NCBI RefSeq assembly: GCF_012863495.1
Contig: NZ_JAAVJL010000001.1
Span: 124,001-188,000, forward strand
Direction: 5' to 3'
Length of the DNA stretch: 64,000 nucleotides
From: Pseudanabaena yagii GIHE-NHR1
GTDB taxonomy: Bacteria; Cyanobacteriota; Cyanobacteriia; Pseudanabaenales; Pseudanabaenaceae
Shown here: piece by piece, positions 33,314-42,614 of the stretch
Numbering within the stretch: the first letter of the stretch is position 1
Layout of the letters: every line of letters starts with the position of its first letter
Notes under the pieces: model-generated
The model's input: the letters and a program-made list of their open reading frames with translations, nothing else
The model's database searches: none
Told to the model about the DNA's origin: nothing
Position numbers and translations under genes: made by a program

Positions 33314-34207
33314 ATGCTTCCCAAACGCACAAATTTTAAAGCGATCAACTTTGTTTTAGTTACTGTTGTTGGCTTATTATTTGATGCGTCAGGGATATTT
33401 TTTGCATCTCTAAATAACCAAAATGTGCAGGCTCAGGGGGGTATTCAGGTACGTGCCGATCAATGGTTACGGGTGGATCAAGTATCAGGTAACGTTGTCT
33501 ATCGCAATTATTATAACTATGCCAATCGTCCCGCTAGAGTAGGCGATCTCTTGCAAGTTCCTAGCGACGAAATCTCTACAGGTGCTAATAGTTCGGCAAT
33601 TTTGAGCGTAGATACAGGTGTGGGTTCCATCTATGTTGCCGAAAACACAACCATCAAAATTAATTCCTTTCGACTTGCCTCGGATAACGGTCGCATCACC
33701 AATTTATTTGTTTCGCGGGGTAGAGCAAGATTACAAATTCGCAAATTCACCAATCGCGGCTCACAACTGAATATCCAGACCCCTGCGGGTATTAGTGGGG
33801 TACGCGGTACTAAATATATTGTAATTGCCAAACCCAATGGCAATATGATCATTACGACCTTTGAGGGTAGTGTCGCGACTACTGCTCAGAAACGGACAGA
33901 AATGGTGAATGGTGGATTTCAGAATTTGACAGTTGTGGGAGAACCGCCCTCTCGTCCTGTCCCCATTAGCAATGATGCCAGTTTTAGTTATGTGATTACT
34001 AGACAATCAACAGGGGCTGGGCGTTCTATCTTATTCATAGGTTACACAAATCCTTTTAATGCTGTAAAAGTTAATGGGCAGGAGCAAGCTCTAGATCGTA
34101 ATGGTAATTTTTCGATACAATTCCCAGCAACTTCAAACCTTAAAGTGAATGTAACGGTGGAAACCCCTCAGGGAAAAATACAAGTCTATGAGATTCCAAT
34201 TCTCTGA
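33314..34207 (+). CDS. FecR-domain secreted protein
   Basis: This 297-residue protein has a signal peptide (hydrophobic ~12-35, processing near NVQAQG). A FecR domain spans residues ~55-200: VGDLLQVPSDEISTGANSSA (cited in part: DEISTGANSSA), the beta-rich TPAGISGVRGTKYIV and TFEGSVATTAQ. The C-terminal ~70 residues look like a beta-sandwich. In cyanobacteria such FecR proteins commonly neighbour CHASE2 sensor proteins, and here the 3' end overlaps the CHASE2 gene by 20 bp. FecR may feed an extracytoplasmic signal to the CHASE2 domain (inference). Confidence 0.87.
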   Translation: MLPKRTNFKAINFVLVTVVGLLFDASGIFFASLNNQNVQAQGGIQVRADQWLRVDQVSGNVVYRNYYNYANRPARVGDLLQVPSDEISTGANSSAILSVDTGVGSIYVAENTTIKINSFRLASDNGRITNLFVSRGRARLQIRKFTNRGSQLNIQTPAGISGVRGTKYIVIAKPNGNMIITTFEGSVATTAQKRTEMVNGGFQNLTVVGEPPSRPVPISNDASFSYVITRQSTGAGRSILFIGYTNPFNAVKVNGQEQALDRNGNFSIQFPATSNLKVNVTVETPQGKIQVYEIPIL

Positions 34208-36785
34208 GTTTATTTCGCAACTATTCTCTAAAGCATGGACGAATCGTAGTTTCGGGAGAATACGATCGCGTGTAGTGAGATTAGTTTGGCGAGCATTACC
34301 GACCATATTTGCCATAGTTATTATCATTCCCTTTGTTTACTTTCAGACGTTACAACCCCTTGAGTTTTGGGTTTACAACAGTTTTACGACTTGGCGAGGC
34401 GATCGCCCTTGGGATGATCGGATTGTGATTATTGCCATTGATGATGCCAGTATTAGTAAGTTGGGGGGATTTCCTTGGACACGCAATCGCTATGTACAGC
34501 TTTTGCAAAAGCCGAGCCTAAAGGCAGCAAGTGTAATTGGTTTTGATATTTTATGGTCTGAAACGAGTCCCGCCGATCCACAACTTGCCGAGATTATAGG
34601 TCGCTATCAACGGGTAGTTCTATCTATGGCTTGGAACAAGTCGGGAGAAGCCCTATTACCTACGGATGAGCTAAGTAATGCTGGCGTAGCGATCGGGCAT
34701 ATTCTCAAACGTGAAGATAGTGATGGGATTGTGCGGCAAATGGATTTGCAAATTCACGATATTCCTGCTTTAAGTGTGGCGATGTTGCAAACCTATGAGT
34801 TGACTACTGCGGCTCTATCCCATTTACCTAGTCTGAGACAACCTCTAACAATCAATTGGACAAAACGCATTAAAGATATTCCCCATATATCTTTTAGTGA
34901 TGTTCTCGATGACAAGATTCCTGCATCTGCCTTTCGCAATAAGATTGTCTTAGTTGGCGTGACTGCTTCAGGAATCGATGGCTTAGTCACTCCCTTTGAC
35001 CGCAATCCGCCAGCCAATGGGGTACATTTACATGCGGTGCTTTTGCAAAATCTCCTGCAAAAAAATTCACTGACAATTGCTAATAATCAAGATGTTTGGA
35101 GCATTGCCCTATTAATCAGCTTTTGTATGAGTTTGCTGCTACCTAGACGCAATCTTTGGCTAGGATTCATTAGTGCCTCCATAATTTCTGGGCTATGGTT
35201 TGCGATCGCCTTGATTGCTTTTAATTTCAACTATTGGATTATTAGTGCTGTACCAATCCTGATGTTGCTATTAACAAATGCAGTAATTGCTCTCCAAGAG
35301 CGTTGGCAAGTCCAGCGATCGCTCAACTACGCCAAGTCTCAAATCTTCTATGATGCTACCCATGACCGCTTGACAGGACTATTTAATCGCGCCCTGATTG
35401 AAGAGAAGTTACAAAATCTCATGTTTCTCGATCAAGCATTATCTCCACATACTTATCCCGCAAATGTGAAGCATCGGCTATTAGCAGTTCTATGGATTAA
35501 TATCGATCGCTTTAAAAATATCAATGACATCTTTGGTCATCCGATTGGGAACCTGCTCTTAGTTGAGGTGGGTAAGCGTTTACAAAGTTGCATTCCAATC
35601 ACCGCTTCAACAGCGCGGTTTGGCGGTGCTGAGTTTGTGATTCTCTTAGAAAATTTAGCCAATGAGCAATTGGCGATCGATATTGCCGATCGCATTCAAA
35701 GTAGACTGCAAGAAAAATTTATCCTTCAAGGTCATGAGATAGAGATTGCCGCAAATATTGGCATTAAGTTCCATGAAGTGGAGCCACCAGTTGAGCAAGG
35801 GGATATCGCGCCAACGCATGAACAAATACGCGAACAGAAACCTGCGGAACAGATTTCTCCTGAGACTATTCTCCGAGATGCTGACACAGCAATGTTTTAC
35901 GCCAAGAAGCTCGGCAACTCATACACTAAAGTGTTTGAAATTTCCATGCGCGAACGGGTTCTTGAAAGACTCCAGTTAGAAAAAGATTTACGCCAAGCCG
36001 TAGCGATCGCTCAAGATCCGCAAAATCAAGATCCACAAAATCAAGAAAATCAAGAATTTCTGATCTACTATCAGCCTATCGTCTCACTAAAAAATATGCG
36101 GATCGTGGGACTAGAAGCCCTAATTCGCTGGCGACATCCCCAACGCGGCTTAATTTCTCCCACCTATTTTATTCCCCTTGCCGAAGAAACAGGTTTAATC
36201 ATTCCCATTGGTGATTGGATTATGCGGAATGCTTGCTATCAGCTTAAATCTTGGCATCAACGCTTTACTAACGCCAAGGATATCACCATCAGTGTGAATC
36301 TTTCGCCGAAGCAACTTGCCCAAGATGATGTGCTAGATAAATGTCTAAATACGCTCCAAGAAATAGAGCTAGAGCCGCAATATCTAAAAATCGAACTCAC
36401 TGAAAGCTCAATTATGGAAAATCCTAATTTTGCGGTGAGTGTACTTCGGAAAATGCAGCAAGCAGGCATTAACATCTACATCGATGATTTTGGGACAGGT
36501 TATTCATCCCTTGCTTATCTGCACAAGTTTCCCTTTGATGGCTTAAAAATAGATCGTTCCTTTGTGAATAATATTCATGCTGATAATAATGGTACAGAAA
36601 TCCTTCAAGCAATTATCTCGCTCGCCCAAAGTGTAAATGCCCATATCGTGGCAGAAGGAATTGAGAGTCTAGCGCAGTTAAACTATTTGCAAGATTTACT
36701 ACAAGAAGGCGATGGTCAAGGATTTTTTCTGTTTCGCCCCCTTGATCTCAAAGGAATCGAGGCGATTTTACAAACTTCCATGTAA
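34188..36785 (+). CDS. CHASE2-GGDEF-EAL cyclic-di-GMP signalling protein with degenerate GGAEF
   Basis: This is an 865-residue membrane sensor. A TM helix (~38-58) leads to an extracytoplasmic CHASE2 domain (~60-300, with IDDASISKLGGFPWTR and GTTASG-like VGVTASGIDG), then two or three TM helices (~305-370). A GGDEF domain (~395-550) has Ala481 in place of Asp (FGGAEF), so diguanylate cyclase activity is probably lost. The EAL domain (~610-865) keeps EALIRW (Glu643), ELTESSI, DDFGTGYSSL, KIDRSFV and AEGIE, all needed for c-di-GMP hydrolysis. It likely acts as a phosphodiesterase, with the GGAEF domain perhaps sensing GTP. It is coupled to fecR by a 20-bp overlap. Confidence 0.9.
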   Translation: MRFQFSEFISQLFSKAWTNRSFGRIRSRVVRLVWRALPTIFAIVIIIPFVYFQTLQPLEFWVYNSFTTWRGDRPWDDRIVIIAIDDASISKLGGFPWTRNRYVQLLQKPSLKAASVIGFDILWSETSPADPQLAEIIGRYQRVVLSMAWNKSGEALLPTDELSNAGVAIGHILKREDSDGIVRQMDLQIHDIPALSVAMLQTYELTTAALSHLPSLRQPLTINWTKRIKDIPHISFSDVLDDKIPASAFRNKIVLVGVTASGIDGLVTPFDRNPPANGVHLHAVLLQNLLQKNSLTIANNQDVWSIALLISFCMSLLLPRRNLWLGFISASIISGLWFAIALIAFNFNYWIISAVPILMLLLTNAVIALQERWQVQRSLNYAKSQIFYDATHDRLTGLFNRALIEEKLQNLMFLDQALSPHTYPANVKHRLLAVLWINIDRFKNINDIFGHPIGNLLLVEVGKRLQSCIPITASTARFGGAEFVILLENLANEQLAIDIADRIQSRLQEKFILQGHEIEIAANIGIKFHEVEPPVEQGDIAPTHEQIREQKPAEQISPETILRDADTAMFYAKKLGNSYTKVFEISMRERVLERLQLEKDLRQAVAIAQDPQNQDPQNQENQEFLIYYQPIVSLKNMRIVGLEALIRWRHPQRGLISPTYFIPLAEETGLIIPIGDWIMRNACYQLKSWHQRFTNAKDITISVNLSPKQLAQDDVLDKCLNTLQEIELEPQYLKIELTESSIMENPNFAVSVLRKMQQAGINIYIDDFGTGYSSLAYLHKFPFDGLKIDRSFVNNIHADNNGTEILQAIISLAQSVNAHIVAEGIESLAQLNYLQDLLQEGDGQGFFLFRPLDLKGIEAILQTSM

Positions 36786-36834
36786 CCCAAAATATAAGTA
36801 GCGGCACGAAGTGCCGCTACTTATATTTTGGGTT
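36784..36834. terminator. Hairpin after the CHASE2-GGDEF-EAL gene
   Basis: Perfect 24-bp stem (aacccaaaatataagtagcg as left start), loop gaa. It overlaps the stop codon (36783-36785). A weaker relative is at 49372-49412. Confidence 0.82.
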
Positions 36835-36874
36835 TGCGATAAGGCTCTTACGGATAAAAAATGTCCCACCAAAG

Positions 36875-36956
36875 TTATCTAGCTTCGACTTCGCTCAGCT
36901 AACGTTGGCTGAGCGAAGCCGAAGCCAGAGGTACTTTAATTAATAGCAAGTCCCTA
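36875..36956. repeat. Dispersed element family D, single copy (inverted)
   Basis: Core hairpin agcttcgacttcgctcagc / complement (36881-36926) plus the tail gtactttaattaatagcaagtccc. The reverse complement matches 45365-45447, where the left half is present three times. Its last three bases supply the bioF stop codon (36954-36956). Confidence 0.82.
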
Positions 36957-38120
36957 AACACTTGCCAAACATTGAAGTAAGGTCTGAATTTGACTAGTTG
37001 TATGAGTTGCCATCAACGTCAGGCGGATACGTGCAGTTGGTACTGTCGGTGGACGAATCGCAGGAGCAAAGATGCCATTGTGACGCAAGTGTTGGGCAAT
37101 TTGCATCGTTAATTCGATATCACCAAACTCGATCGCCATAATTGGAGAATCACAAGCGATCGCCTGAATTCCTAAATCCTGTAATCCCTGTTTCAAAAAT
37201 TCGACATTTTGCCAAAGTTGCTGACGGCGCTCAGGTTCGGTTGTGACAAGATTAATCGCCGCGATCGCAGCAGCCGTATCCGCAGGCGAAAGCGCTGTGG
37301 TATAGATCCAAGTCGCCGCCCGATTGCGTAAATAATCGATTAATTTTGCTGAACCAGCGACATAACCACCTAAACTGCCCAAGGCTTTACTCAGGGTTCC
37401 CACCTGAATTAGCTCCTGCTCAATTCCTACGGCATTGGTTAAACCGCCACCGCGATCGCCAAATACGCCTGTTCCATGAGCCTCATCGACGAGCACCATA
37501 CAGTCATAGCGATCGGCTAAGTCCATAATTTCCTGCAATGGGGCAAGGTCGCCATCCATACTAAACACACTGTCGGTTGTAATCAGACAACGACGGTATT
37601 TGGCGCGATTTTCTTGCAATTTGGCAGCAAGGTCAGCGATATCGAGATGTAAATAATTGATCGCCTTTGCGCCGCTAAGTAAACTTCCTTTTTTCAGACA
37701 AGAATGATTATATGCATCGCCTAAAACTAAATCGCGTGCGCCGACAATGGCGGAGATAGCTCCCAAATTTGCTAAATAGCCTGAGCTAAAAACGAGAGCT
37801 GCTTCTGTATTTTTGAGATCCGCGATTGCTTGTTCCAATTGCTCATGTAAAGCCAGATGTCCTGTCACCAAGCGCGATCCCGTCGAGCCAGTGCCATACA
37901 TTTGTGTAGCGCTCATAGCAGCTTCAATCAAACGGCGATCGCTAGCTAGCCCCAGATAGTTGTTACTGGCAAACATCAGCATTTCGCACCCATCAATGGT
38001 CGCGATCGTTCCCGCCTTGCTGGTGATCGTTTGCGTGGAACGATACCAATTAGCTTTATGGATTGAGGCTAAATTGCGATCGAGCCAGTCGTAGGGCGTA
38101 GATATGGGTTCGGTCTTCAC
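36954..38120 (-). CDS. bioF: 8-amino-7-oxononanoate synthase
   Basis: This PLP enzyme condenses pimeloyl-thioester with L-alanine to 8-amino-7-oxononanoate, the first step of the biotin ring pathway. The 388-residue alpha-oxoamine synthase has FASNNYLGLA, GTGSTGSRLVTGH, SGYLANLGAI, VLVDEAHGTGVFG and the PLP Lys in GTLSKALGSLGGYV. 2-amino-3-ketobutyrate CoA ligase is the closest alternative; the Ala-Asn-rich start and SGYLAN favour BioF. The start faces the ferritin-like gene across 89 bp, so the two may share a regulatory region. Confidence 0.92.
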   Translation of the reverse strand: MKTEPISTPYDWLDRNLASIHKANWYRSTQTITSKAGTIATIDGCEMLMFASNNYLGLASDRRLIEAAMSATQMYGTGSTGSRLVTGHLALHEQLEQAIADLKNTEAALVFSSGYLANLGAISAIVGARDLVLGDAYNHSCLKKGSLLSGAKAINYLHLDIADLAAKLQENRAKYRRCLITTDSVFSMDGDLAPLQEIMDLADRYDCMVLVDEAHGTGVFGDRGGGLTNAVGIEQELIQVGTLSKALGSLGGYVAGSAKLIDYLRNRAATWIYTTALSPADTAAAIAAINLVTTEPERRQQLWQNVEFLKQGLQDLGIQAIACDSPIMAIEFGDIELTMQIAQHLRHNGIFAPAIRPPTVPTARIRLTLMATHTTSQIQTLLQCLASV

Positions 38121-38209
38121 ACTTCTTTACAAATCAGTTTAAAATTGGATGCAAGGAGTAAGTGACGCATCGCGCCATTGATCCTACCGTTATTATCAAG
38201 GTTTAAAAA

Positions 38210-39100
38210 ATGACTGTTGCATATCCTCGCAAACTTCGTGGACAGCTAAGCGCCCAAGACATTCTTGATCAAGTGGTGCGTCAGCGTGAAATCCACATGG
38301 TAACGATCAATCGTTATCGCTATAGTGAACAACGTAGCTGCAAAGATCTTACCGACTTGATTGAAAGACTAGATGGCAAGCCACGGGATTTAATCAAAGA
38401 TTTATCGCACCACATTGCCGATGAATCTCGTCATGCACTCTGGCTGACCGATCTACTCTATAATCTTGGTGAAGATATTGGTACTCCCCCCGGGACTTCC
38501 TACATTGATGAGTTTGAGCGATTGATTAGCTATGAAACCATTGGGACTGATCCTGAAGATGGCATCATTGAATCTTTAGCAGCGATCAATGTCACGGAAA
38601 AGCGTGGTTGTGAGTACTTTGCAGCTCATGTGCGATCGCTCCAAAAAGCAGAGCAAACCTCTGAAAATATTAAGATTCGCGAAACTATCGAAAAGATTCT
38701 CCCTGAAGAAGTGGCTCACGTTCGTTGGGGAAATCGCAAACTCGCGGAAATTGCCAAAAAGAGTGAAGCTCACTATGTCAAGGTTGATACCGCTAAGCGC
38801 AAATATGCTGCGATCGAGCAAGCTGCCTATGAATCAGGAATGGATGTTCTTGCTGGTGCTGAGGTTCGCCGCATGGAGAACTTGATGAAAATTGCCGATA
38901 CATTGCCAATCTGGCAACGTCCTCAATATCTCATCGATCAACTGCCTAAGACCCTATTCTCGCCTGAATTGCAAAAGACAAGAATCGAACTTGCTCGCAA
39001 AGCATGGGAAAAAGACCCTTCTTCTTTTGTGGAAAAGTTTATTCCCATGTTCTTTAATGCCAATCTCAAAGATACAGCGCATAAGGCTGGAACCTATTAG
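38210..39100 (+). CDS. Ferritin-like diiron-domain protein
   Basis: This 296-residue, almost wholly helical soluble protein has ferritin-like diiron ligands in two helices: DESRHALWL and EEVAHVRWG are E-x-x-H motifs, with additional Glu in QREIHMVTINRYRYSE and NVTEKRGCEYF. The 4-helix core would occupy residues ~20-190, with a helical C-terminal part ~190-296. Function is unknown; iron storage, a rubrerythrin-like peroxidase or a MiaE-like hydroxylase are possible. It diverges from bioF, but a biotin link is only suggested by position. Confidence 0.8.
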   Translation: MTVAYPRKLRGQLSAQDILDQVVRQREIHMVTINRYRYSEQRSCKDLTDLIERLDGKPRDLIKDLSHHIADESRHALWLTDLLYNLGEDIGTPPGTSYIDEFERLISYETIGTDPEDGIIESLAAINVTEKRGCEYFAAHVRSLQKAEQTSENIKIRETIEKILPEEVAHVRWGNRKLAEIAKKSEAHYVKVDTAKRKYAAIEQAAYESGMDVLAGAEVRRMENLMKIADTLPIWQRPQYLIDQLPKTLFSPELQKTRIELARKAWEKDPSSFVEKFIPMFFNANLKDTAHKAGTY

Positions 39101-39103
39101 TCC

Positions 39104-39136
39104 AAAAGAGAGTGGTGCTTTGCACCACTCTCTTTT
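39104..39136. terminator. Bidirectional hairpin between ferritin-like and thiL genes
   Basis: aaaagagagtggtgc, loop ttt, full complement. It starts 3 bp after the ferritin-like stop and ends inside the thiL stop codon (39135-39137). Confidence 0.85.
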
Positions 39137-40148
39137 AAGTTGCAAAATGCTGAAAAGCCGATCGCATTTCTAAGCCATCAATTTGATTGCCTTCGATAAT
39201 CTCGCCAATGATTGCTGAATTGGGTAATTGATGGACAAATGGTTCGGCGAGTTTAAAGGGCATACATAAAACAAGTTCAAAGTCTTCTCCCCCATACAAG
39301 ACCCAATCTAAGGCGCGATCGCCTGCCAAAATGCGGATGGCGCGGTGAATCGGCAATGAACGCCAAAATATTTTCGCCCCAACTTGACTGGCGCGACAAA
39401 TTTGGGCGATCGCATCGGCAAGTCCATCGCTACTATCCATGCCTGAGATTGGGAAATCCTTTAAATGATTATGTTGTTTGAGCAGTTTGTGTAAAAGGGC
39501 GATCGCATCAAAACGAGGAGTTGGACGCTGATGGTAACGACAAATTGCTTGCTCTAGAGCTTTTCCTGACAAAATACAATTGCCAATTTTTAAGTTCGCC
39601 AATAACTTCTCTTGCAAGTTTTCGTGTAACAGAAGTTCTAACCCTGCCTTAGAAAGACCATGCAGTCCCGTCATCACAATGGCATCACCAACTCTTGCAG
39701 TATGTCGTTGGATAATTTGATTTTGGGGAACCTGTCCAAATGCCGTCACTGATAAAGTCCGAATTGGCGATCGCACTGTATCCCCACCCACTAACTCTGT
39801 GCCATAGGTTCGCAAACATTCACTAAAGCCCCGATATACCCCTTCAATCCACGCAACTGTGGTATCAGATGGTAAGCCAACGGACATGACTACTCCCCAA
39901 GGTTTAGCTCCCATTGCGGCTAAATCTGATAAATTCACGGCAGCAGCACGCCAACCGACATCTTCAGGACTAGTAGTGCGATCGCTAAAATGCACACCAT
40001 CCACCAACATATCTGTAGTGACGACCATCTGATGCTCAGTTAAAGTCCCCCCCATCGGTGCGGCATCATCGCCAACAACTTCACTACAATATTGCCGAAA
40101 GATTTTCAGCAATCCTTGCTCACCTAAATTTTTAATCGTTTCTGTCAT
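39135..40148 (-). CDS. thiL: Thiamine-monophosphate kinase
   Basis: It phosphorylates thiamine monophosphate to thiamine diphosphate with ATP. The 337-residue protein belongs to the PurM/HypE-like superfamily and has the family start GEQGLLKIFRQY, VGDDAAPMG, TTDMLVDGVHF, VNLSDLAAMGAKPW, ELVGGDTVRS, DSSDGLADAIAQI and YGGEDFELV, all of them nucleotide or Mg2+ loops of ThiL. It is monocistronic, with the DUF6887 gene 30 bp upstream on the same strand. Confidence 0.94.
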   Translation of the reverse strand: MTETIKNLGEQGLLKIFRQYCSEVVGDDAAPMGGTLTEHQMVVTTDMLVDGVHFSDRTTSPEDVGWRAAAVNLSDLAAMGAKPWGVVMSVGLPSDTTVAWIEGVYRGFSECLRTYGTELVGGDTVRSPIRTLSVTAFGQVPQNQIIQRHTARVGDAIVMTGLHGLSKAGLELLLHENLQEKLLANLKIGNCILSGKALEQAICRYHQRPTPRFDAIALLHKLLKQHNHLKDFPISGMDSSDGLADAIAQICRASQVGAKIFWRSLPIHRAIRILAGDRALDWVLYGGEDFELVLCMPFKLAEPFVHQLPNSAIIGEIIEGNQIDGLEMRSAFQHFAT

Positions 40149-40178
40149 CTATAGCTATTGATAGCCCTGAGCAGTTTC

Positions 40179-40385
40179 TTAAGAAGACTGCTCCAGTTTT
40201 TGCTTAATTAAATTCTCAATTTCTTGCAGATCGGTTACTGACTGAGGCATCGCAAATATTTCTGACGATGTGTTTACCGTAAAGCGATCGACAAAGATCC
40301 GAAATGCTTCTCTATCACTGGGATTCTTAATCACATAAGTTCGTAATTCTTTCTTAGTCATTGTGTTGAAATTTAGATTAATCAC
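40179..40385 (-). CDS. DUF6887-like small protein, second gene of a coupled pair
   Basis: This 68-residue soluble protein reads INLNFNTMTKKELRTYVIKN, then DREAFRIFVDRF and a C-terminal helix (DLQEIENLIKQKLEQ). It resembles the cyanobacterial DUF6887 family (recalled, not searched). I chose the GTG at 40385: ggagg stands 5 bp before it, and the GTG overlaps the upstream TGA stop as GTGA, giving tight translational coupling. An ATG four codons upstream (40397) is possible. Function is unknown. The partner at 40382 belongs to the family usually found with it. Confidence 0.72.
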   Translation of the reverse strand: MINLNFNTMTKKELRTYVIKNPSDREAFRIFVDRFTVNTSSEIFAMPQSVTDLQEIENLIKQKLEQSS

Positions 40386-40555
40386 AAGAACCTCCAAAGA
40401 CCATTACGATAAATCTCTATCTCTATATTATCCCCAGCTAGTATAAATACATTACCTGTTCGCTCGTCCAATCTTACTAAAAAAATAGTCGTAAAAGTAC
40501 TTGTTAACGATTGACATAAAATTACGCAAATAATCCCTTGCTCAGAAGTTGGCAA
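40382..40555 (-). CDS. DUF6888-like small protein, first gene of a coupled pair
   Basis: This is a 57-residue protein when read from the TTG at 40555: LPTSEQGIICVILCQSLTS, then FLVRLDERTGNVFILAGDN and IEIEIYRNGLWRFL. The PT-x-EQ start and the FILAGDNIEIEI strand resemble DUF6888 (recalled). ggag lies 10 bp upstream of the TTG. A longer frame from ATG at 40585 would add 10 hydrophobic residues and begin inside a hairpin, which seems less likely. It is followed by DUF6887 with a GTGA overlap. Confidence 0.68.
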   Translation of the reverse strand: MPTSEQGIICVILCQSLTSTFTTIFLVRLDERTGNVFILAGDNIEIEIYRNGLWRFL

Positions 40556-40583
40556 AATCAATAAACTCCACAGGATTAACATC

Positions 40584-40620
40584 ATTTTTGATAGCGCAGC
40601 TTCGCCGCGCTATCAAAAAT
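40584..40620. repeat. Hairpin 5' of the DUF6888/DUF6887 pair
   Basis: atttttgatagcgc (40584-40597) pairs with 40607-40620. It stands 29 bp before the preferred start of the DUF6888-like gene, so it would lie in the leader RNA of the pair. It is also about 35 bp from the argC stop and may terminate argC transcripts. Confidence 0.75.
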
Positions 40621-40655
40621 CTAGTTCTTATTTTACGACGAAGTCCTTGTGAATA

Positions 40656-41714
40656 TTAAGGATAGAAAGTTAGCTTAGGTAAAGCTAATGATTCTTCCCA
40701 ACCCATCATGATATTCATGCATTGCACCGCTTGGGCGGCTTGACCTTTCATCAGATTATCGATCGCTGAAACGACAATGACGCGACCTGTGCGCGGATCA
40801 ACTTCCACACCGAGATAGCAGAGATTTGTACCCAAAGCCCATTTCGTCTGCGGAAAGATATTTTTGGGTAATACCTGTACCCATTCAGAATTGCGATAAA
40901 AGGATTTATAGATCGTGAGAATATCGTCCTTAACTAAACCGGGGTCGCGTAATTTGGCATATACCGTCGATAGAATGCCGCGTATCATCGGAATTAGGTG
41001 CGGAGTAAATTGCACCAGCACCTCTTGACCTGCCAGATCGCTACAAACCTGTTCTATTTCTGGCGTATGGCGATGGTTTGCAATTCCGTAAGCTCCCAGA
41101 GATCCGTCAGCTTCGGCTAGCAATAAATTGGTTTTCGGTTGACGACCGCCACCTGATGTTCCCGACTTAGCATCAATAATAATCGTACTAGGATCAACTA
41201 ATCCCTGTTTGAGCAAAGGTTGTAAAGCTAATAAGCTTGCCGTTGGATAACAACCTGCACAACCAACGAGATTAGCAGTAGCAATGCGATCGCGATAAAT
41301 TTCTGGCAAACCATACACAGCTTTAGAATTGACCTCGCCATCGGTGCGTGTCTCTTTGTACCAAGATTCATAGACTTGCAGATCGGTGAAGCGATAATCG
41401 GCAGATAGATCCAGTACTTTGCAGCCCTTAGCTAATAGCCTTGGAGCAATTTTGCTAGCAAGACCATTTGGTAATGATAAAAACACGACTTGGGCGCGAT
41501 CAGCGACCTCTTCTGGTTCGATATTTTCGATTGGTAAATTTACAGCATGGGAGATATGTGGATAAAGATCCGCAAAATTTTGACCAACAGAACCGCTTCC
41601 ACCCATATAGGTAATGTCCACTAATGGATGCTCTAGCAGCAATCTGACCAATTGGATGCCACCGTAACCTGATGCGCCAATAATACCTACAGGGATACGA
41701 TTCTGTGCGCTCAT
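40656..41714 (-). CDS. argC: N-acetyl-gamma-glutamyl-phosphate reductase
   Basis: This NADPH-dependent enzyme reduces N-acetylglutamyl-phosphate to the semialdehyde, the third step of arginine synthesis. The 352-residue protein begins with the Rossmann motif [18 protein letters not shown] and contains [17 protein letters not shown], the active-site Cys in [25 protein letters not shown] and [12 protein letters not shown]. Start and length fit the family. argJ of the same pathway is at 25705. Confidence 0.95.
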   Translation of the reverse strand: MSAQNRIPVGIIGASGYGGIQLVRLLLEHPLVDITYMGGSGSVGQNFADLYPHISHAVNLPIENIEPEEVADRAQVVFLSLPNGLASKIAPRLLAKGCKVLDLSADYRFTDLQVYESWYKETRTDGEVNSKAVYGLPEIYRDRIATANLVGCAGCYPTASLLALQPLLKQGLVDPSTIIIDAKSGTSGGGRQPKTNLLLAEADGSLGAYGIANHRHTPEIEQVCSDLAGQEVLVQFTPHLIPMIRGILSTVYAKLRDPGLVKDDILTIYKSFYRNSEWVQVLPKNIFPQTKWALGTNLCYLGVEVDPRTGRVIVVSAIDNLMKGQAAQAVQCMNIMMGWEESLALPKLTFYP

Positions 41715-42614
41715 AAATTTACTCCATCAAAATATTAAAAAATGCTATGCGAGTTTGGGGTAATAACTTAGCACAAGCCAAGTATTTAACCTCAATTCAT
41801 GTTTGGGAAATACTGGATTTGCGATCGCCGAGGATATGCAGTGTAAAGATAACGCATCTGCATCCTATGTAATCACCGTAAATTGGAAAGATGCTTTATG
41901 TAGAAACATTTTATGCATAATTGCAAGTTTTCGGTTCCATGTCCAGCAACTTAGTCTCAGCCCAGGAATTTCTTGGAGTGATGAAAATGTACCGAGAATA
42001 TGGTGAGGCTCTTTAATTTTCAAAATCGTTGGATCAAGATTTCGGTATTATAGCAATGAACATTTGTTACAAGATTGACAAATCACCTAAGTGGGTGAAG
42101 AAATATAACTTTAATTCGTGTGAAGTTTTGGCAGGGTAGATATTAGTTGAGAAAAATAACTAGCTAAAAGCATTGTCCTACTTATCTATTTTGAAATCAC
42201 ACCTAGTGATTTAACATCAATAAAACCTAACAAAGTACGACCAAGAATCTGATGCTAGATTTAGCGAAAATAACTAGTCATCATTAGGGGAAAATATGTT
42301 TAACCGCTCTAACTAACCTTACATAGTGATAATCAATGTTAGAAATAGGTTAAATCTTAGGATTATTTCTTTCGTATTTCCATACATTTCCTATATCTGT
42401 ATAATTTCATTTTGTTATAATTTTGGAAAACTCCTAATATTTCTAAAATTATTTTCAAGTATTAGATAATATTTTTGTCCAATATGTTTAAAAATGTACG
42501 ACAATAAGAAAGTAATTCTTAAACAGATTAAAACCACCAAATTTGTCAAATCACTCCTTATTAGTTTTAAAGAGAGATTTACAATTTTGAAACCTTGAAA
42601 TTTCTGATAATCCT
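41715..42614. other. 900-bp AT-rich gap upstream of the cyAbrB gene, no gene seen
   Basis: Only a 67-codon frame (41803-42006) is open, and its protein shows no coding character. From about 42010 the sequence is unusually AT-rich, with no long hairpin, in contrast to nearly every other gap here. It probably holds the argC promoter at the left and a long regulatory or leader region for the cyAbrB gene at the right. Confidence 0.6.

Noticed and set aside
34188-36785. Active diguanylate cyclase in the CHASE2 protein
   Set aside because: The motif is GGAEF (Ala481); the metal-binding Asp is missing, whereas the EAL motifs are complete.
41803-42006. 67-codon plus-strand frame in the gap after argC
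   Set aside because: No ribosome-binding site, no domain, cysteine- and tryptophan-rich random-like sequence.
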